A stretch of 64,000 nucleotides of DNA. It comes from Sinonovacula constricta (taxonomy: Eukaryota > Mollusca > Bivalvia > Cardiida > Solecurtidae). The DNA lies in NCBI GenBank assembly GCA_007844125.1, contig CM017564.1, forward strand, positions 17,132,362 to 17,196,361. Reading direction: 5' to 3'. The position numbers and the translations under genes are program-made. How positions within the stretch are numbered: position 1 is the stretch's first letter; each line of letters starts with the position of its first letter. The notes beneath the pieces are model-generated. The model saw only the letters and a list, made by a program, of their open reading frames with translations. It was not told the origin of the DNA and made no database searches. Shown here one piece after another: positions 21,701-33,918 of the stretch.

Positions 21701-22789
21701 AAATTAACGCTGTTTCATCTATATTTCATCGTCGAGATCTACATAATTATCAACGCTGAAATTCTGGAACATTTAAACATGTACATTGAGATATAGAGAA
21801 GAGTTTTATTTTTACTTGATGCAATTTAAATTGCAGTTAAACTTTGTAGAAAATTGTATCAGGTGCTATTGCAATGAGTGATAGTGATATTGCACACGCA
21901 TACACAAGTGTAATCCACTGTTTTAAAGACACTTTGTATTTATGAGCACCTTTTTACTTTAATTTTGTTTGCATTAACAACTAATCTAATCTCCAGCTAT
22001 TGACATCGGACACAAAGATGGCGTCTTCTTGGCGATACTGCAAAAAGACGATGTTTTGTTACTGTTGATATAATTTGTAGAAATTATTTTAGGTGAAAAC
22101 AGTAGCAGCAGTAACGTTGATAGAAGTGTAACTTTGATGTAATATGTATATAAATAATGACAATTACGGGTATTAACGTATTAATGAGTATCTGAACAGT
22201 GGACCTGCTTTGCTTCTTGAGTTTATCAATATGATTTAGACAAATACAGAACACTGGAACAGCTAGCTATTTCGGTCAAAACGATCATCTACTGATAATA
22301 AAGTACATTTATGGATCCAGAATAGTAGATACTTGTCAAAATAATAAATCTTTCATGTAAAATGGAAGATTTACCCGATACATAAAATCAAACGAACTAA
22401 ACAAATAATAACAATTTTACCATTCCTTGACTAATGCAATTATTAAATCTGTTAAACTGTTGGAATAATTTGACGTCATCGCGAAGTTCCTCGGTGGAGT
22501 AATAACCATCAACTTGTCTTTGAATTAAAATCTCAAACTATATAATAAATTAAACAAAATGAACCTCAGACGTTCTGAAGTTCAAAGTCTTTATGAACAG
22601 CACATAATTCAAGTACATTCACAGCATACAAAAAATGCTGTTAAGCATAAGTGATAATCACTTACATGTGCGTGTGTTTTTCCATGTGTAAAGTGTGGTT
22701 TGGGAAGCAGCTTTGTAACACAGAGAAAAAAACTGTTTTAATCAAAGACGAATGTTTGCGCAACTTTTACGATAAAGTCGTATCAAATC

Positions 22790-23060
22790 ATCTCTTTATT
22801 TCTATAATCCCATAGCATTTATCTGAAAAAGATAATAAAAAGATGATAAGAAAACATAAAAAAGTCCGTGAGTATAGAAACATAAACAATAAAAAAGATG
22901 CAGGACAAAGGCATTCACATGCCTGTCCTTTGTAAAAGTTAAAAACAAGCTTGTGACGAGACATGATACAATAAAAAGAGCAAACCAAGCAGCACTAGCG
23001 CCACACTTCATGACGGGTTTCTCAAAAAAAGCAGTTAAAAGAAAACAACCTCTTAAAAAA
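22790..23060 (-). repeat. Diverged interspersed-repeat copy 2 (right arm)
   Basis: Mirror of 17930-18200, nearly identical by eye. Confidence 0.4.
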
Positions 23061-23102
23061 TTTCCAAGTGATGACTTAGACTTAGACTTCAGATCGCGTC
23101 GC

Positions 23103-23285
23103 AAGTCAGCTGCTGTCATCCTGTCATCTTGGGCGTCGCCAGTCAGTTGCTGTCATCTTGCGCGTCGCCATTCAGCTGCTGTCAACTTGCACGTCGCCAG
23201 TCAGCTATTGTCATCTTGCGCGTCGCCAGTCAGCTGCTGTCATCTTGCGCGTCGCCAGGCAGCTGCTGTCATCTTGCACGTGGTC
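23103..23285 (-). repeat. 29/30-bp minisatellite, right arm
   Basis: Units of GTCAGCTGCTGTCATCTTGC-GCGTCGCCA, inverse of the left-arm array. One extra partial unit is present at the outer end. Confidence 0.9.
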
Positions 23286-23317
23286 AGTCAAATAATTATT
23301 ATTTGATTGTTTTATCA

Positions 23318-23372
<55 letters not shown>
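23318..23372. repeat. (TTA)n microsatellite, right arm
   Basis: Mirror of 17669-17719 with a slightly different unit number. Confidence 0.95.
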
Positions 23373-23373
<1 letters not shown>

Positions 23374-23440
23374 TCAGTCGTCATCCGAATCAGTCATTGA
23401 AATTTCATCTGATGACAGCATGGATACACATGAGGTCAGT
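23373..23440 (+). CDS. Candidate short exon with SUMO-interaction-like motif (right arm)
   Basis: TATTATTTCAG then the codons for SSSESVIEISSDDSMDTHE and a GTCAGTCC donor-like site. Mirror of 17587-17668. Confidence 0.3.
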
Positions 23441-25059
23441 CCAGGCTATCCAAAACAAAATCAGTTTACGGATTGTTCTCTTAAATACTACTTTATTAAA
23501 CGTTGTAAATATATTGTAATCCATTTATTTTAATCCAAAATCTAAGGCTTATCAAAAGCCTTTTATGTTAACGGAATATTTCATAAATAATTCTAAAATT
23601 GTTTAAAACACGTTTTGACAAAATGTATACATATCATTTATGTATGTGTCAATTTTAAGTATATTTTCTGTATTCAACAATATTGATATAGAAACGTGGT
23701 TCTATTTTCATTATCTTACATCCTTCAACGTAATTACTTTCTTCAATTCTATGCAGGTAAGTTAAAATCCTTTTACCCATAATCCCTAACTATGTGGAAT
23801 ACTTTTTTCTATCACAGGTTATACCTATACGTACGCTTGATTGAGAGTTTATCAGCATTATGAATAAAAATTAAAATTCAATAAAATTAAGACTTTAAAG
23901 TAAATCAGCAACGGTCAACGATCAACAATAGAAGACGAGATATTTTCACGTTGATCTGTATAAACAAACACACAGACGAACGTACAGATGGACAAACTTA
24001 CGCTCGGCTACACACATAGACGACGAACACTTCTCTGATATCCCAGTTTTTTTGCCGCTTGGGTTCTTCTCAAGGTTCAGATATGCGACATAATGTAGGA
24101 AGGCAGAACTCTGTTATACCAATTTTTTCTACTCAGATATTTGGCTTGGGCGTCCATTCACCAAAATAGTTGGATGTTGCTGAAATGACCATAATTGTGT
24201 TGCTGCGATGTATCTAACAAGATAGTCTTTATGAAAATATATTATTCATTAAATCACAAGACCACAAGACCACTATAAATAAATCTCTGCTCCTATTACC
24301 AGTATATATACCACTTAAAAAATCCCAACTATTTGAAAGAAGACTTACTATCTGATTTTAAAAAAACTAAATACTCAGTAAATGCGCTGCACGTAAACAA
24401 CATCCCATTAACGGGAATTTTAAAGAAGGATCGCTATGCTTCGCGATTTCGTCTCACAGAATGTAGACAACAAATACAGAAGGCTAGAACAGATATTTAT
24501 TCCGCTCAGACAATCCTCTACTGATTATAAAGAAGAAAATATTATAATGGAGCAAGATTGACTGATAGGACAAAAATCAAAATAATTTCTAACTCATCAT
24601 AAATGGACAATTTTCCCACGGCAAAGAAGCAAGTCAATGCTCATTTACCAGACAAATAATAAAACCTACATATATCAGTTTAGCCACTTTCGCCGTTAAT
24701 ATTACAACATCATAACCGAGCTTCACATTTCGTGCAGATTTAACAACTATGATGGAGTTCTTATTATGATGTATTTATGTGTCACAAGAAACTGTCCAAT
24801 CAATATAATCAATATTAACATTAATTTCTTGTAAAAGAAAAGGTATAGTACAGCTTAATGTACAACATATATTTCAAGACATAATAAATATCTTCTGCAT
24901 ATGTCTAACATTTACAATGGCTTTTCAAATTGTGGTATATGTTGCAATGCTTTTAGGATTTCGTCAATCAACATTTTTATGTAGTTCTTCTGATTGAAAT
25001 AAAATTCCTCTCCTTTAAACACAATGTGGACATTATTTTTCTATGACGTCACTACATTC

Positions 25060-25370
25060 GTCAAAACTTATCAAAGAAAACGTGCGCTTTGACTTTTTGT
25101 ATTCAAACAGATCGGTTGTCTTTTAATTGTTCGCATTTGAGAAACCTATCGGGAAGTGCGAGGTTAGAGCTCTTTGAAACCGTTTTAAGCACCCAAGAAG
25201 GTCCATATTGCCGACTGCCCGTTCCAAGGCGGTAACTGCCGGGTTCGCTAATTTTGTTAAATGATTCATCACAGATTTGTTCTTACATTTACATTTGGCT
25301 TGCATCTGAATACCTTTGTCCTGTGCCTTTTCAAATTTTGGTATATGTTGCAATGTTCGTTGATTTTGTT
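25060..25370 (+). repeat. Interspersed CCAAGGCGGTAACTG repeat, right-arm copy 1
   Basis: Mirror of 15715-15995, beginning in the region TGACGTCACTACATTCGTCAAAACTTATC and containing GAGAAACCTATCGGGAAGTGCGAGG. Confidence 0.6.
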
Positions 25371-26701
25371 ATATATTTTTATATAAACAAACTAAAACAT
25401 GTGTTTCTGTACAGTTGGAATTAACTGTTTTCTCCCAATGGATATTTCCCAGCGTTTTCAATAAGTTTAGTCTTTTAGATTCTACAACGGCGGCAACACA
25501 CATTGACCATAGTTGGTCGATATCCCTCGTTTTAATCAGTTGCAGCTGTTTGATGCATATTCTCTCTGTTGGGTACATAAGGAAGTGGAGATATACATGC
25601 GCGCCTGGGTGTGTGTTAGTGTGTGTATGCGAGTGCGCCCGTGTGTGTGTTTGTAAAATGTGGTTTAAGAAGCAACAAGGCACATGCAAATCTATGCTAC
25701 TCTTGTAAAACGGCTTTGCTTTGAAGCTGTTTTACATGTATTTTATAAATAAGATGCTATTTGTATACTTTAGAGATGTCAACGAGTATACGGTTATTTA
25801 AATTCTTGTTTATCCGTTTCTAGAGTATGAACATATTTAACAGAGTACTCTGAAGAAAACAAAACTTGTGTACTTAATTTCAAAATAATAAAAAAAAACT
25901 CGAGACAGAGTCGAATGCTGGCGCATATTGTAAGAAAAGTGTGTGCTAACATACTACCCCCTACTCATCATCTCCTGATCTTCATAATCTTACAGCATTT
26001 ACAGGAATAAAGAAAGACCGCGTAGCCAATCAGATCCTGTCATATTGCATATGTTCAGTCTTTCCCATTTTCTCCCTCACCATGCTATTTCAATTACTTG
26101 TTTATTGACATGCCTTACTTCCGCCCACTTGGCGTTTTAACTTTTACATGCTTAACGTTCCAGAAGAGGTTGATAAACTCGGATTGATTGAAAGGAAGGT
26201 CATTGGCATGTAAAACCTTTGCTCATTGCAATGCAGTTCACGTTCACTTCCTAAACTATTTAAATGAAATAACTGTTTATGTGCACGCTGTAATGAATGC
26301 ATGACATAATGTTGCATCTTTGGGGGGATAAATCCACCATGTAAACGTTTGTCCGAACTCACAAATATTGTTAAATGTCAATTCAACACTTCATTTATGT
26401 GGCTTTTAAAGAGACGTTAAGGTAGAATACCCGTATTGAGTTCGGGCGAATTCGCGCAAATTTGGCCGAATTCGTTAACGTCCGGTTGAATTCGTAGTCA
26501 TACGTATAATGTCGATCGGTTACAAACTTTTTATGTAACCTTGCTATTTTTTTGTTCTGACCCTCACAGAGGAAATGTTCATAATAAATAATACAGACTT
26601 GTCCCATTTTTGAAATAAAAACTCAAAAGAACAAAAAATATTTTATAAAAATCAAGGGAAATCACTCTGATCAAACTTCCGGTAATACAATTTGAGAAAA
26701 C

Positions 26702-27030
26702 TTGAAGGTCATGAAAGTCGATAAAAAAAGGCGTTTTAAAGCAAAAACAAGAAAGATTGGAAAGAAATCGTCCAACATAATCGTTGAGCACAACTATGCA
26801 GACATACTAAGTATTTGCAAGTGTAGAACACAGGACTGTCCGGTATTTTCGCACCGAAAGCCGACAAATGGCTGGTTAGAAAGCTGGCATGGACGGAGAG
26901 TGATCGAGCTTGATATTCTGCTGAAAAATCTACACTAGTACAGTATTGTCAGCATTGTAGATTGGGACAAGGGTGCACAGAAACATCCAGTCAGGAGAAA
27001 CATTAGGAGACTGCTATCAGTCAGGTAAGT
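26702..27030 (+). pseudogene. Mutator-like transposase N-terminal fragment (right arm)
   Basis: The ORF at 26702-26938 contains KTRKIGKKSSNIIVEHNYAD, CKCRTQDCPVFSHRK and WHGRRVIELDILLKNL, then a TAG. A +1 shift would continue as YCQHCRLGQG. A clean splice donor CAG/GTAAGT follows at about 27022. Only the N-terminal 80-100 residues of a Mutator-like transposase are represented, so this cannot be an active transposase. It lies upstream of the exonuclease remnant in the same orientation, and the two may once have been exons of one gene. Confidence 0.5.
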
Positions 27031-27371
27031 CAGTGTTATTAACTTGGACCATTCTATAAGGCTGTGAGGCCATGCTTGTGATTTGGGCTGTTAATGATTC
27101 TACGCATTTTCTTTGCATATTAATAAATCTAATAGCACAGAGAAGCTCTTTTTAACAAATTATGGTTGTCTTGTAAAGTTTATTGTGTGTATTTTGCACA
27201 CACAAAAACACAAAAAGACACATGCATGACAGTGAAACATTTCATTAAAAAATGAAAATTCCTTTTAGATAATTTTTTCAACACAATTACTGTTACGCCT
27301 TTTTTCATTTTTTTATTTCCTGCGTGTAAACAGAAGTTTCCTACATTTTCATGAAAACAAATCTTCATTTC

Positions 27372-29235
27372 AAGTATTGGTCATGTACCTGAACCAGATA
27401 TTGAGAAGCTGCCAGAGGCCACGCCGAAAGGACATTTCAAACCGGTCATGATTCCTTTAGGAGAGCCATCCTTCATATCTTTTGACTTGGAGACTACTGG
27501 CTTGAGTAAGAACATTTCTATAATTTAATTATGTTTAAGCATAGATTGTGTTTGTTATCCAGTCAGCAAAAAAAGGCTACATACAGATGGTGCGCAATTG
27601 ATTCCTGGGATTAACCAGTATTCTTTTCACCTATTTAACCAACGACAATCCACCATGCTGCTTTTAAACATAAATTTCTCTAATCCACCAGAAATAGCTA
27701 TATATTGTAGCTATATATTGCTAAAGATCTAAACTGGCACTAATAATTTTCATTTGTCCGCTGCTTTAGTGTGGCCAAATCTCAGTCGGCATATGTGTGC
27801 GAGGTATTGGACTTTGGTTCCTCAATTCCATCTTCACATGAACAGGATGCTGCAACCATTTATTCGTCTCTAGTCATGTTTGTTCATGATTCTAAGTTAA
27901 TTTTATTTATAGTCAACCATATTTGTGTAGTTTTTCAAATCAAATTAATACCACATTCTTTTCTAAACACTATGTGTTCATATTTCAATGACGTCACGAC
28001 TTTTGTCACAACTTATTATAGAAAATATCAGCGCTTAGACATTTTGTATTTAAAAGATCGTTTTCCTTTCCATTGCTTGCATTTGAGAAACTCGTCAGGA
28101 AGTGCGAGGTTATAGCTCTGTAAAACCGTTTTAAGGACCCCAGTCGGCCCATATTGCCAACTGACCGTTCCAAGGCGGTAGCTATCAGGTTTTCCCTTCT
28201 CGTTAAATGACTCATCACAAATCTTTTCTACTTTTCGCTTGGCTTGCATCTGAAATACCTTTGTTCTGTGCTTTTTCAGAGTTTGGTATATGTTGCAATG
28301 CTCATAGGACTATGTCATATATTCTTATATAAACCAGCCGACCATGCGTTATTGATTTTACATTGGCCTTTGCCTGATACAATTGAGTTATCAATTCAAT
28401 TTTTGACAGGTCGTTGTGGACATATGCCAGAAACACTCCAAATAGCAGCATCAGCTTTCAGCACTGGTGCCACTTTCAACCAGTATGTTTTACCCACCAG
28501 CCATATTACACCTGATGCTGAGAGAATTACTGGTATTAGAGTGTCAGACAGTCAAATGACAGTGCATGGAAAGCAAGTGCAGCAAGGAATTGGATTATTC
28601 TCTGGACCACTTTTGTAATTGGTTAAGTTTCCAAACCCTGTACTGGTGGCACACAATGGACGTCGGTTTGACTTCCCTATACTGATAAATAGCTTTCAGT
28701 CAGTCAACAAACTGAAAGATGTTTTAAAATGCTGTGTCAGAATGATTGATTCCCTCTCAATATTTAGGAAACTTTGCCCCCAAGGGCTCTCATAAGCAAG
28801 GAGATCTTGTGTCAAATCTTCTTGGAATCACCTATGAGGCAAATAATGCCATAGCAGATGTCACATCCTTGAAATATCTATACACTCAGTTGTCATCAAA
28901 ATAATTACTTGGTTATAGCTATCCACCTTAAGATGTCTACAACTCCATGTTGTTTAATTGAGAAAAGAACAATAACCTCCCATCTTTAAAATGCCTTGTA
29001 TCATCCGGTGTGTGTAAGAACAGCTGAAAATATCGCTGGCTCGGGACAGAATATTTACCACCTGAATACCTTTTATAGGAGATCTGGCGAAGATGGTCTA
29101 AGGGATATATTCACCAATAAGTATTCAGATGGTGCACCAAGGGTGACAAATGTCAAAAAGGTCTTGGATGAAGTAATTCCCAAAAAGGCAGCATATGTCA
29201 CAAAGGGATGTGTAGTGGTTGGTGATAAACACTAG
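27372..29235 (+). pseudogene. DEDD (DnaQ-like) exonuclease, more complete right-arm copy
   Basis: Exon 1 (to about 27507) reads ...MIPLGEPSFISFDLETTGLS with the ExoI motif DLETTGL and then a GTAAG donor. After an intron carrying an unrelated repeat (27950-28330), exon 2 (about 28408-28690) reads GHMPETLQIAASAF and ITGIRVSDSQM. An in-frame TAA (about 28616) follows, then KFPNPVLVAHNGRRFDFPIL with ExoII. A further piece gives MIDSLSIFRKL, and after a shift EDL-type sequence with NAIADVTSLKYL (ExoIII). The C-terminal ORF 28996-29235 has ENIAGSGQNIYHLNTFYRRSG. All three motifs are readable, but a stop and frameshift inactivate it. Confidence 0.65.
27950..28330 (+). repeat. Interspersed CCAAGGCGGTAGCT repeat, extra copy in the right-arm exonuclease intron
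   Basis: Same family: TGACGTCACGACTTTTGTCACAACTTATTATAG, GAGAAACTCGTCAGGAAGTGCGAGG and CCGTTCCAAGGCGGTAGCT, ending near TTTGGTATATGTTGCAATGCTCATAGG. It is clearly more diverged from the copy at 25060-25370 than that copy is from its mirror, so this is an independent insertion or an older paralogue. Confidence 0.6.
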
Positions 29236-31514
29236 CTTCGTTTTTGAAGCTATCGAATATGTTATAATATGAACCATGAGTTAAAAACTTGCCATTCTTT
29301 TATGTAAACAACATTTTATTGACACTTTTAAAATGTTTATTTTGATTAAGTGTATTGAAAGAAGTTAAAACTCTTTATTATTCAGAGTATAATAAAAGTA
29401 TCTCTTCATAGAAGCATTATCTAGCTCTAAACAATATGTTTGATACACAGTGTTCAAATAGTGTCCAGTAAAGTTTTTTCATTATCATGTTCAGATTGCT
29501 GGAAAGTTACAAGTGAAGATTTAACCATTAGTTTGTGTGATTTGATTTTTTAACATATTTTGGTGTTGTGATGATTAGGAATGTGAGATAGACATTTTTG
29601 AAATATATAGACATTTTTTAGCAGTTGTGGACACCATAACATTTAGATGGCTATTTTCTTAAAAAAATCAAATGGAAACATGTCATGAAATTTACCAAGT
29701 TTATTAAGAACATAACAAAAACAATTTCTAAAAGCATAACTTTAATGCCCCAACATGTCCAGTGGTCAAAACTTTCATTATTTTTGTGTGATAGAAATTC
29801 ATTTTGTACAAAATTGTTGATTTTTAATGGCATTGTGTCATAATTTATGTTCAAAAAATACAATTTGATTGCACAACTTTCATTGTCTTCATTTTCTTGT
29901 TTATAAATGATCATTTCTGAATCAAATAAAATTAAATTATATGATGAAAAATCAAGAAATCCAAATTTCACTTGTATTTATTGTTCCCGGGTCCTGATTT
30001 TACCTAGACGGTTTTGGTAGTGGGGGTAAAAATGCAAAATTGCTGAAGACTATGTTTTTTTACGGCAAAACTTTATGAAAATGTGCACATAAGTCATACA
30101 AGAGGTATACTTCTCCTTGGTATAAATATATTTATGATTTTGAAAAATTGCCCATTACAGGTATTCTACCTTAAGATATAGTCTTTGTCATTTAAAAAAA
30201 ATTAGTCAATGAAAGCCGCAGTGTAAAATCTTTTTTTGCTGTTCTGGTTTCCTATAATTTACATTGTATTTTACATCAAAGCATAATTGTTATGCGTTTT
30301 CTCACTAATCAACATCTTTGACGTTAAGATGTTTTACCTTAAATGAAACCAGTGTACATTGTACATCAATATGTGCTGTTCTATCGAAATTTAACGACTT
30401 ATCAAATCCGAGAATCATCCAAATTACAAAAGGAACGAAGATAAGCTGCGTTTTTCTAAAAATCTGAATGTAAACTACAGATATTCTTATTTCATGTAAA
30501 GTCCTTATAATACATTTAATATAAACTATTTATTTTTTCACTTTTCACCGGCATCTTTCAGCTATATTTACCCAGATTGATTGATTTAAAACATGACCTT
30601 ACTCCGGTATTGTCTGTATATAATATAAGTAAGTTACTTGAAATGGTGGCTCCTTTTTGTTGTTTTTGTTGACCCTTTCGTTAGTAAATATCACAATGTC
30701 ATATTTGCGGATGTACAAAATGGCTGACAAGGAATTTTTTTCTGCAAAAAAATATTTGTAAATTAAATTTTAACTTCTAATCTATAGTATCTATTTAAAA
30801 ATCGCAAATGATAATTAGATCTTATATTTTTTCATCAATTTTGACAAGCAATAAATACATTCAGGATCCGGTAATTGTGGTTTGTAATTACGTAACATAA
30901 ATTTCTTAGGCCGAGCGTTTTAAGTTTGACCAAAGTCAAGACTATGAATGCCAACCATACATACATACACACGTTCGCATAAACCACAAATACCGGATCA
31001 ATTTAGGAAGACTAAGGAGGTGTTATATATGACCAGATTGTCTCACTTTCAATTGGGATTAAATGGGGTTGTGAATTTGTTGTTTTTCTTGAGTTTATCC
31101 TATCCAGGACAGTTGGACACGTTACAATTTGCTTTTCGTTACAAAAATTAGAAAATGACATATAATCACCCACATTTTTGTTACATTATCTTTTAAAATT
31201 TATTTTTTATCTTTGTAATAGACTCTTCATGTCGTCATAAATATACGTTTTACAAAATGTAATTAGAAATTATTTCTAGAACTTACTTAAATAAAACATT
31301 TAACCATTCATAAGTGAAAGTACAGCGCCTGTAGATGTCTATGTAAAGTTTGTTCCGCATGACCTGATAATACAAACCTCTCTTTTATGATAAAATAAGA
31401 AATATCTTATTATATATGACGGATTTATTCAGCACATTTGGCTAAAATATTTAACGTAGTATTTAAGTGTCACAATTTATATGACGATGTGTTTTTATTT
31501 TATCTTCAATTTAG

Positions 31515-32783
31515 CACGGATATACACTGGATGGAAGGGAGGAAGCAAATATGCACACCCAGTTAAAGGAGCAATGTCAACAGGCTGTAGATGCTTGTCG
31601 GTCTTTAAATGAAAAATATCTAGATATGACAATGGATGTTATCAATCAGTTTCGGGAAGATGTAAAAAATAGTTTAAGGCAACTCGAGTTAGAAATACTT
31701 TGCAAGGCTAACAAGCACAAAGAAGAAAACGAAAAAAAGTTGGAAGGATGGCAACATGAGATAGCATCACATACAATAGAAGATTCGATAACCAACGCTG
31801 AAGCAGTAACTGACTCTTGTCAGTCTCTGGCCAGGCTTTATCAGGACATTACTATTAATACACTATATGTAAATGTAGATCGTAGTGTCTTTGAATCCAT
31901 AAAAAAATCATGCAAACTTGAACAACAATCAATAATTAAAGTATGTTCTCTTAACGTAAATGGTTTGGAATCACGCTTAAGAAACCAGCCATTTACCGAA
32001 TTTATTAAGCAGCACGAAATTCTGTGCTTTACTGAAATAAACGCTTATGAGACTGATGGTGACAAATTGAAAGTTAAAGGATATAAGCATTATTTAAAAT
32101 GCAGACCCGATACAGGCCGGAGATCGGGAGGTATTTGCATATACGTTCATTCAAAATTCAAAGAAAATGTTGAAGTACTTGACGGTAAATGTGACTATGT
32201 CTCGTGGTTAAAAATAAAGAATGTTTTTCCAACTCTCAACAAAACTGTGGTACTAGGATCAGTATATATTCCGCCTGGAGACCAGTTTGATAAGGCAAAC
32301 ATGATGAAGGATTTTGAACGTGAAGTGCAATGTTATTGCAGTTCTTTTAAGCATGTGATATTAACTGGAGATTTTAACTGCTATACTGGTACACTTGAAG
32401 ATTACAAGGTAAACGATGCTTCAATGGAATGGTTTATGAATACCTGCAACATTTTTAAGCGGCTGTCCATTCCACTAGACAGATCATCTCTAGATAAAAA
32501 TTACCCATGCTATTATGGAAAACGCCTAATTGAAGAACTATGCCAAAAAGAACACTTATTCATTTTAAATGGTCGCTTATTTAGTGACAAAGGTAAAGGG
32601 GAAATCACATGCACACAAAGGAAAAATAGCAAAGGATCAGTTATCGACTATCTAATTGCAATTGACACGTGTTTGGAACTCTTTAAATCATTTGAGGTGA
32701 AAGATGTGACCACACACAATAAGTTCTCTGATTGTCACTGTGTACTTGTTTTTGGACTTGGGTGTAATACATTGGCATTGTAA
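31515..32783 (+). CDS. Coiled-coil plus EEP-superfamily nuclease protein, right-arm copy
   Basis: Same 410-codon protein as on the left arm, ATG at 31551, open back to 31515 where TTCAATTTAG resembles a splice acceptor. About 23 residues differ between the two copies, mostly in the N-terminal helical part and few in the nuclease core. The motif GDFNCYTGT is intact, as are LNVNG, TEI and VYIPPGD. The C-terminal SDCHC departs from the usual SDH. No RT, zinc-knuckle or APE partner is nearby. The protein may be a stand-alone nuclease carried by the palindromic unit. Substrate unknown. Confidence 0.75.
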   Translation, partial: HGYTLDGREEANMHTQLKEQCQQAVDACRSLNEKYLDMTMDVINQFREDVKNSLRQLELEILCKANKHKEENEKKLEGWQHEIASHTIEDSITNAEAVTDSCQSLARLYQDITINTLYVNVDRSVFESIKKSCKLEQQSIIKVCSLNVNGLESRLRNQPFTEFIKQHEILCFTEINAYETDGDKLKVKGYKHYLKCRPDTGRRSGGICIYVHSKFKENVEVLDGKCDYVSWLKIKNVFPTLNKTVVLGSVYIPPGDQFDKANMMKDFEREVQCYCSSFKHVILTGDFNCYTGTLEDYKVNDASMEWFMNTCNIFKRLSIPLDRSSLDKNYPCYYGKRLIEELCQKEHLFILNGRLFSDKGKGEITCTQRKNSKGSVIDYLIAIDTCLELFKSFEVKDVTTHNKFSDCHCVLVFGLGCNTLAL

Positions 32784-33050
32784 AGTATACATCACTGTCA
32801 AGACTGATTCACGCCCTCTTAGAATGTTTTTTTTCGGTATAACCTTTCTTCTCCGGTCGATGATGGATGTTAGTTCTACTATCACAATGAGATGTCATCT
32901 AGAGTGTTTGTCTCAGAAAAAAATCTTCACGAAGTGCGTGAATGTGTCTCAATTAAATCCGGTTTTAAATGATCCAGTATGTCCAGCTGATTTACTTTCT
33001 AAATTATAACTGTTGTTTTCTCTTTACAGAAAGTCTAGTCTTAGTAGTGG

Positions 33051-33257
33051 TTGTTAGAATTGTACTTTGAAATTGCAGGTTTGGAAACTTTGAACGATTT
33101 CCCTTTCCCCATGTCACATTACCCTGATGGGTTAAAACGTTTTCGAATTAATCTCATTGATTTATTTCCAAATTCTCTCATCGGTTATTTTTATATATTG
33201 CAAGACTTAACACATGTTAAAATGACTTCCGAGAATTTTAAAACATTTTCAACATAG
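33051..33257 (+). CDS. Possible downstream exon near the EEP gene (right arm)
   Basis: Open from ATG at 33051 through FEIAGLETLNDFPFP and MSHYPDGLKRFRINLIDL to a stop at 33255-33257. In the left arm the codon at that stop is sense and the frame goes on to VYDLS. AATTGCAG at about 33078 could serve as a splice acceptor. Same orientation as the EEP gene. Confidence 0.3.
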   Translation: MLELYFEIAGLETLNDFPFPMSHYPDGLKRFRINLIDLFPNSLIGYFYILQDLTHVKMTSENFKTFST

Positions 33258-33429
33258 GAACATAAAACTCTGCAAATGACAATCCAATCCGTTTATGATT
33301 TGTCGTAGGGAAAAAATCTGTTTAACTTGGACTTAGATGTGTTATTAAAATATAATATGTATGATTGATGCATATGATAGTTCTTTTCGTAAATACATTT
33401 GATCAGTGAATGTTTTTTAGATATTGAGA

Positions 33430-33512
33430 ACCTATAAAAATATGTCTGCCTCAAGTGAATACCGTCTCCAGAAAACTGGAATACAGTTGGTGGGACGATA
33501 AACCTTATTAAC
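33430..33512 (+). mobile_element. MetaSINE-like 3' tail fragment (right arm)
   Basis: Mirror of 9718-9797: GTCTGCCTCAAGTGAATACCGTCTCCAG...TTGGTGGGACGATAAACC, ending in the SINE tail motif. Confidence 0.6.
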
Positions 33513-33573
33513 ATAATATATCTCACTATTGTACACTGGTATGTAATTTGAGCATTTTTAGATGATTTGTTTT

Positions 33574-33810
33574 CTACCTAGGGTGGCATTTATTATTTTT
33601 TTTACAGAAATACCCCATTGAAACACGCAGTATTGAATATTTATCTGGGCTGGGGGTCGTGTTGTTGTGCATTCTTGTCATTTCTTGGTGTACATCTACC
33701 AATACGCATAATGCTAAAGTAGACGAATGGTTATATATACAAACCGTTCTTAGACTGAATATTAACCTGTCAATGTGTTCATCTCTTGTTTTTTTTTCTT
33801 TTAAAAACAT
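33574..33810 (-). CDS. Right-arm counterpart of the 77-codon ORF
   Basis: 78 codons from ATG at 33810 (MFLKEKKTRDEHIDRLIFSL). It differs from the left copy by a one-codon insertion near the middle (TTPSPDK against TTSPDK) and scattered substitutions. Function unknown. Confidence 0.25.
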   Translation of the reverse strand: MFLKEKKTRDEHIDRLIFSLRTVCIYNHSSTLALCVLVDVHQEMTRMHNNTTPSPDKYSILRVSMGYFCKKNNKCHPR

Positions 33811-33918
33811 AAAATTGTTTAAACGTGCTTTATACAGTTAACTTGTTTGTGTGTAAAAGCTGCACATTAGAAATGATTATTATAATTTAATGTGTTAAGG
33901 AACGGCATAACAGAGACT

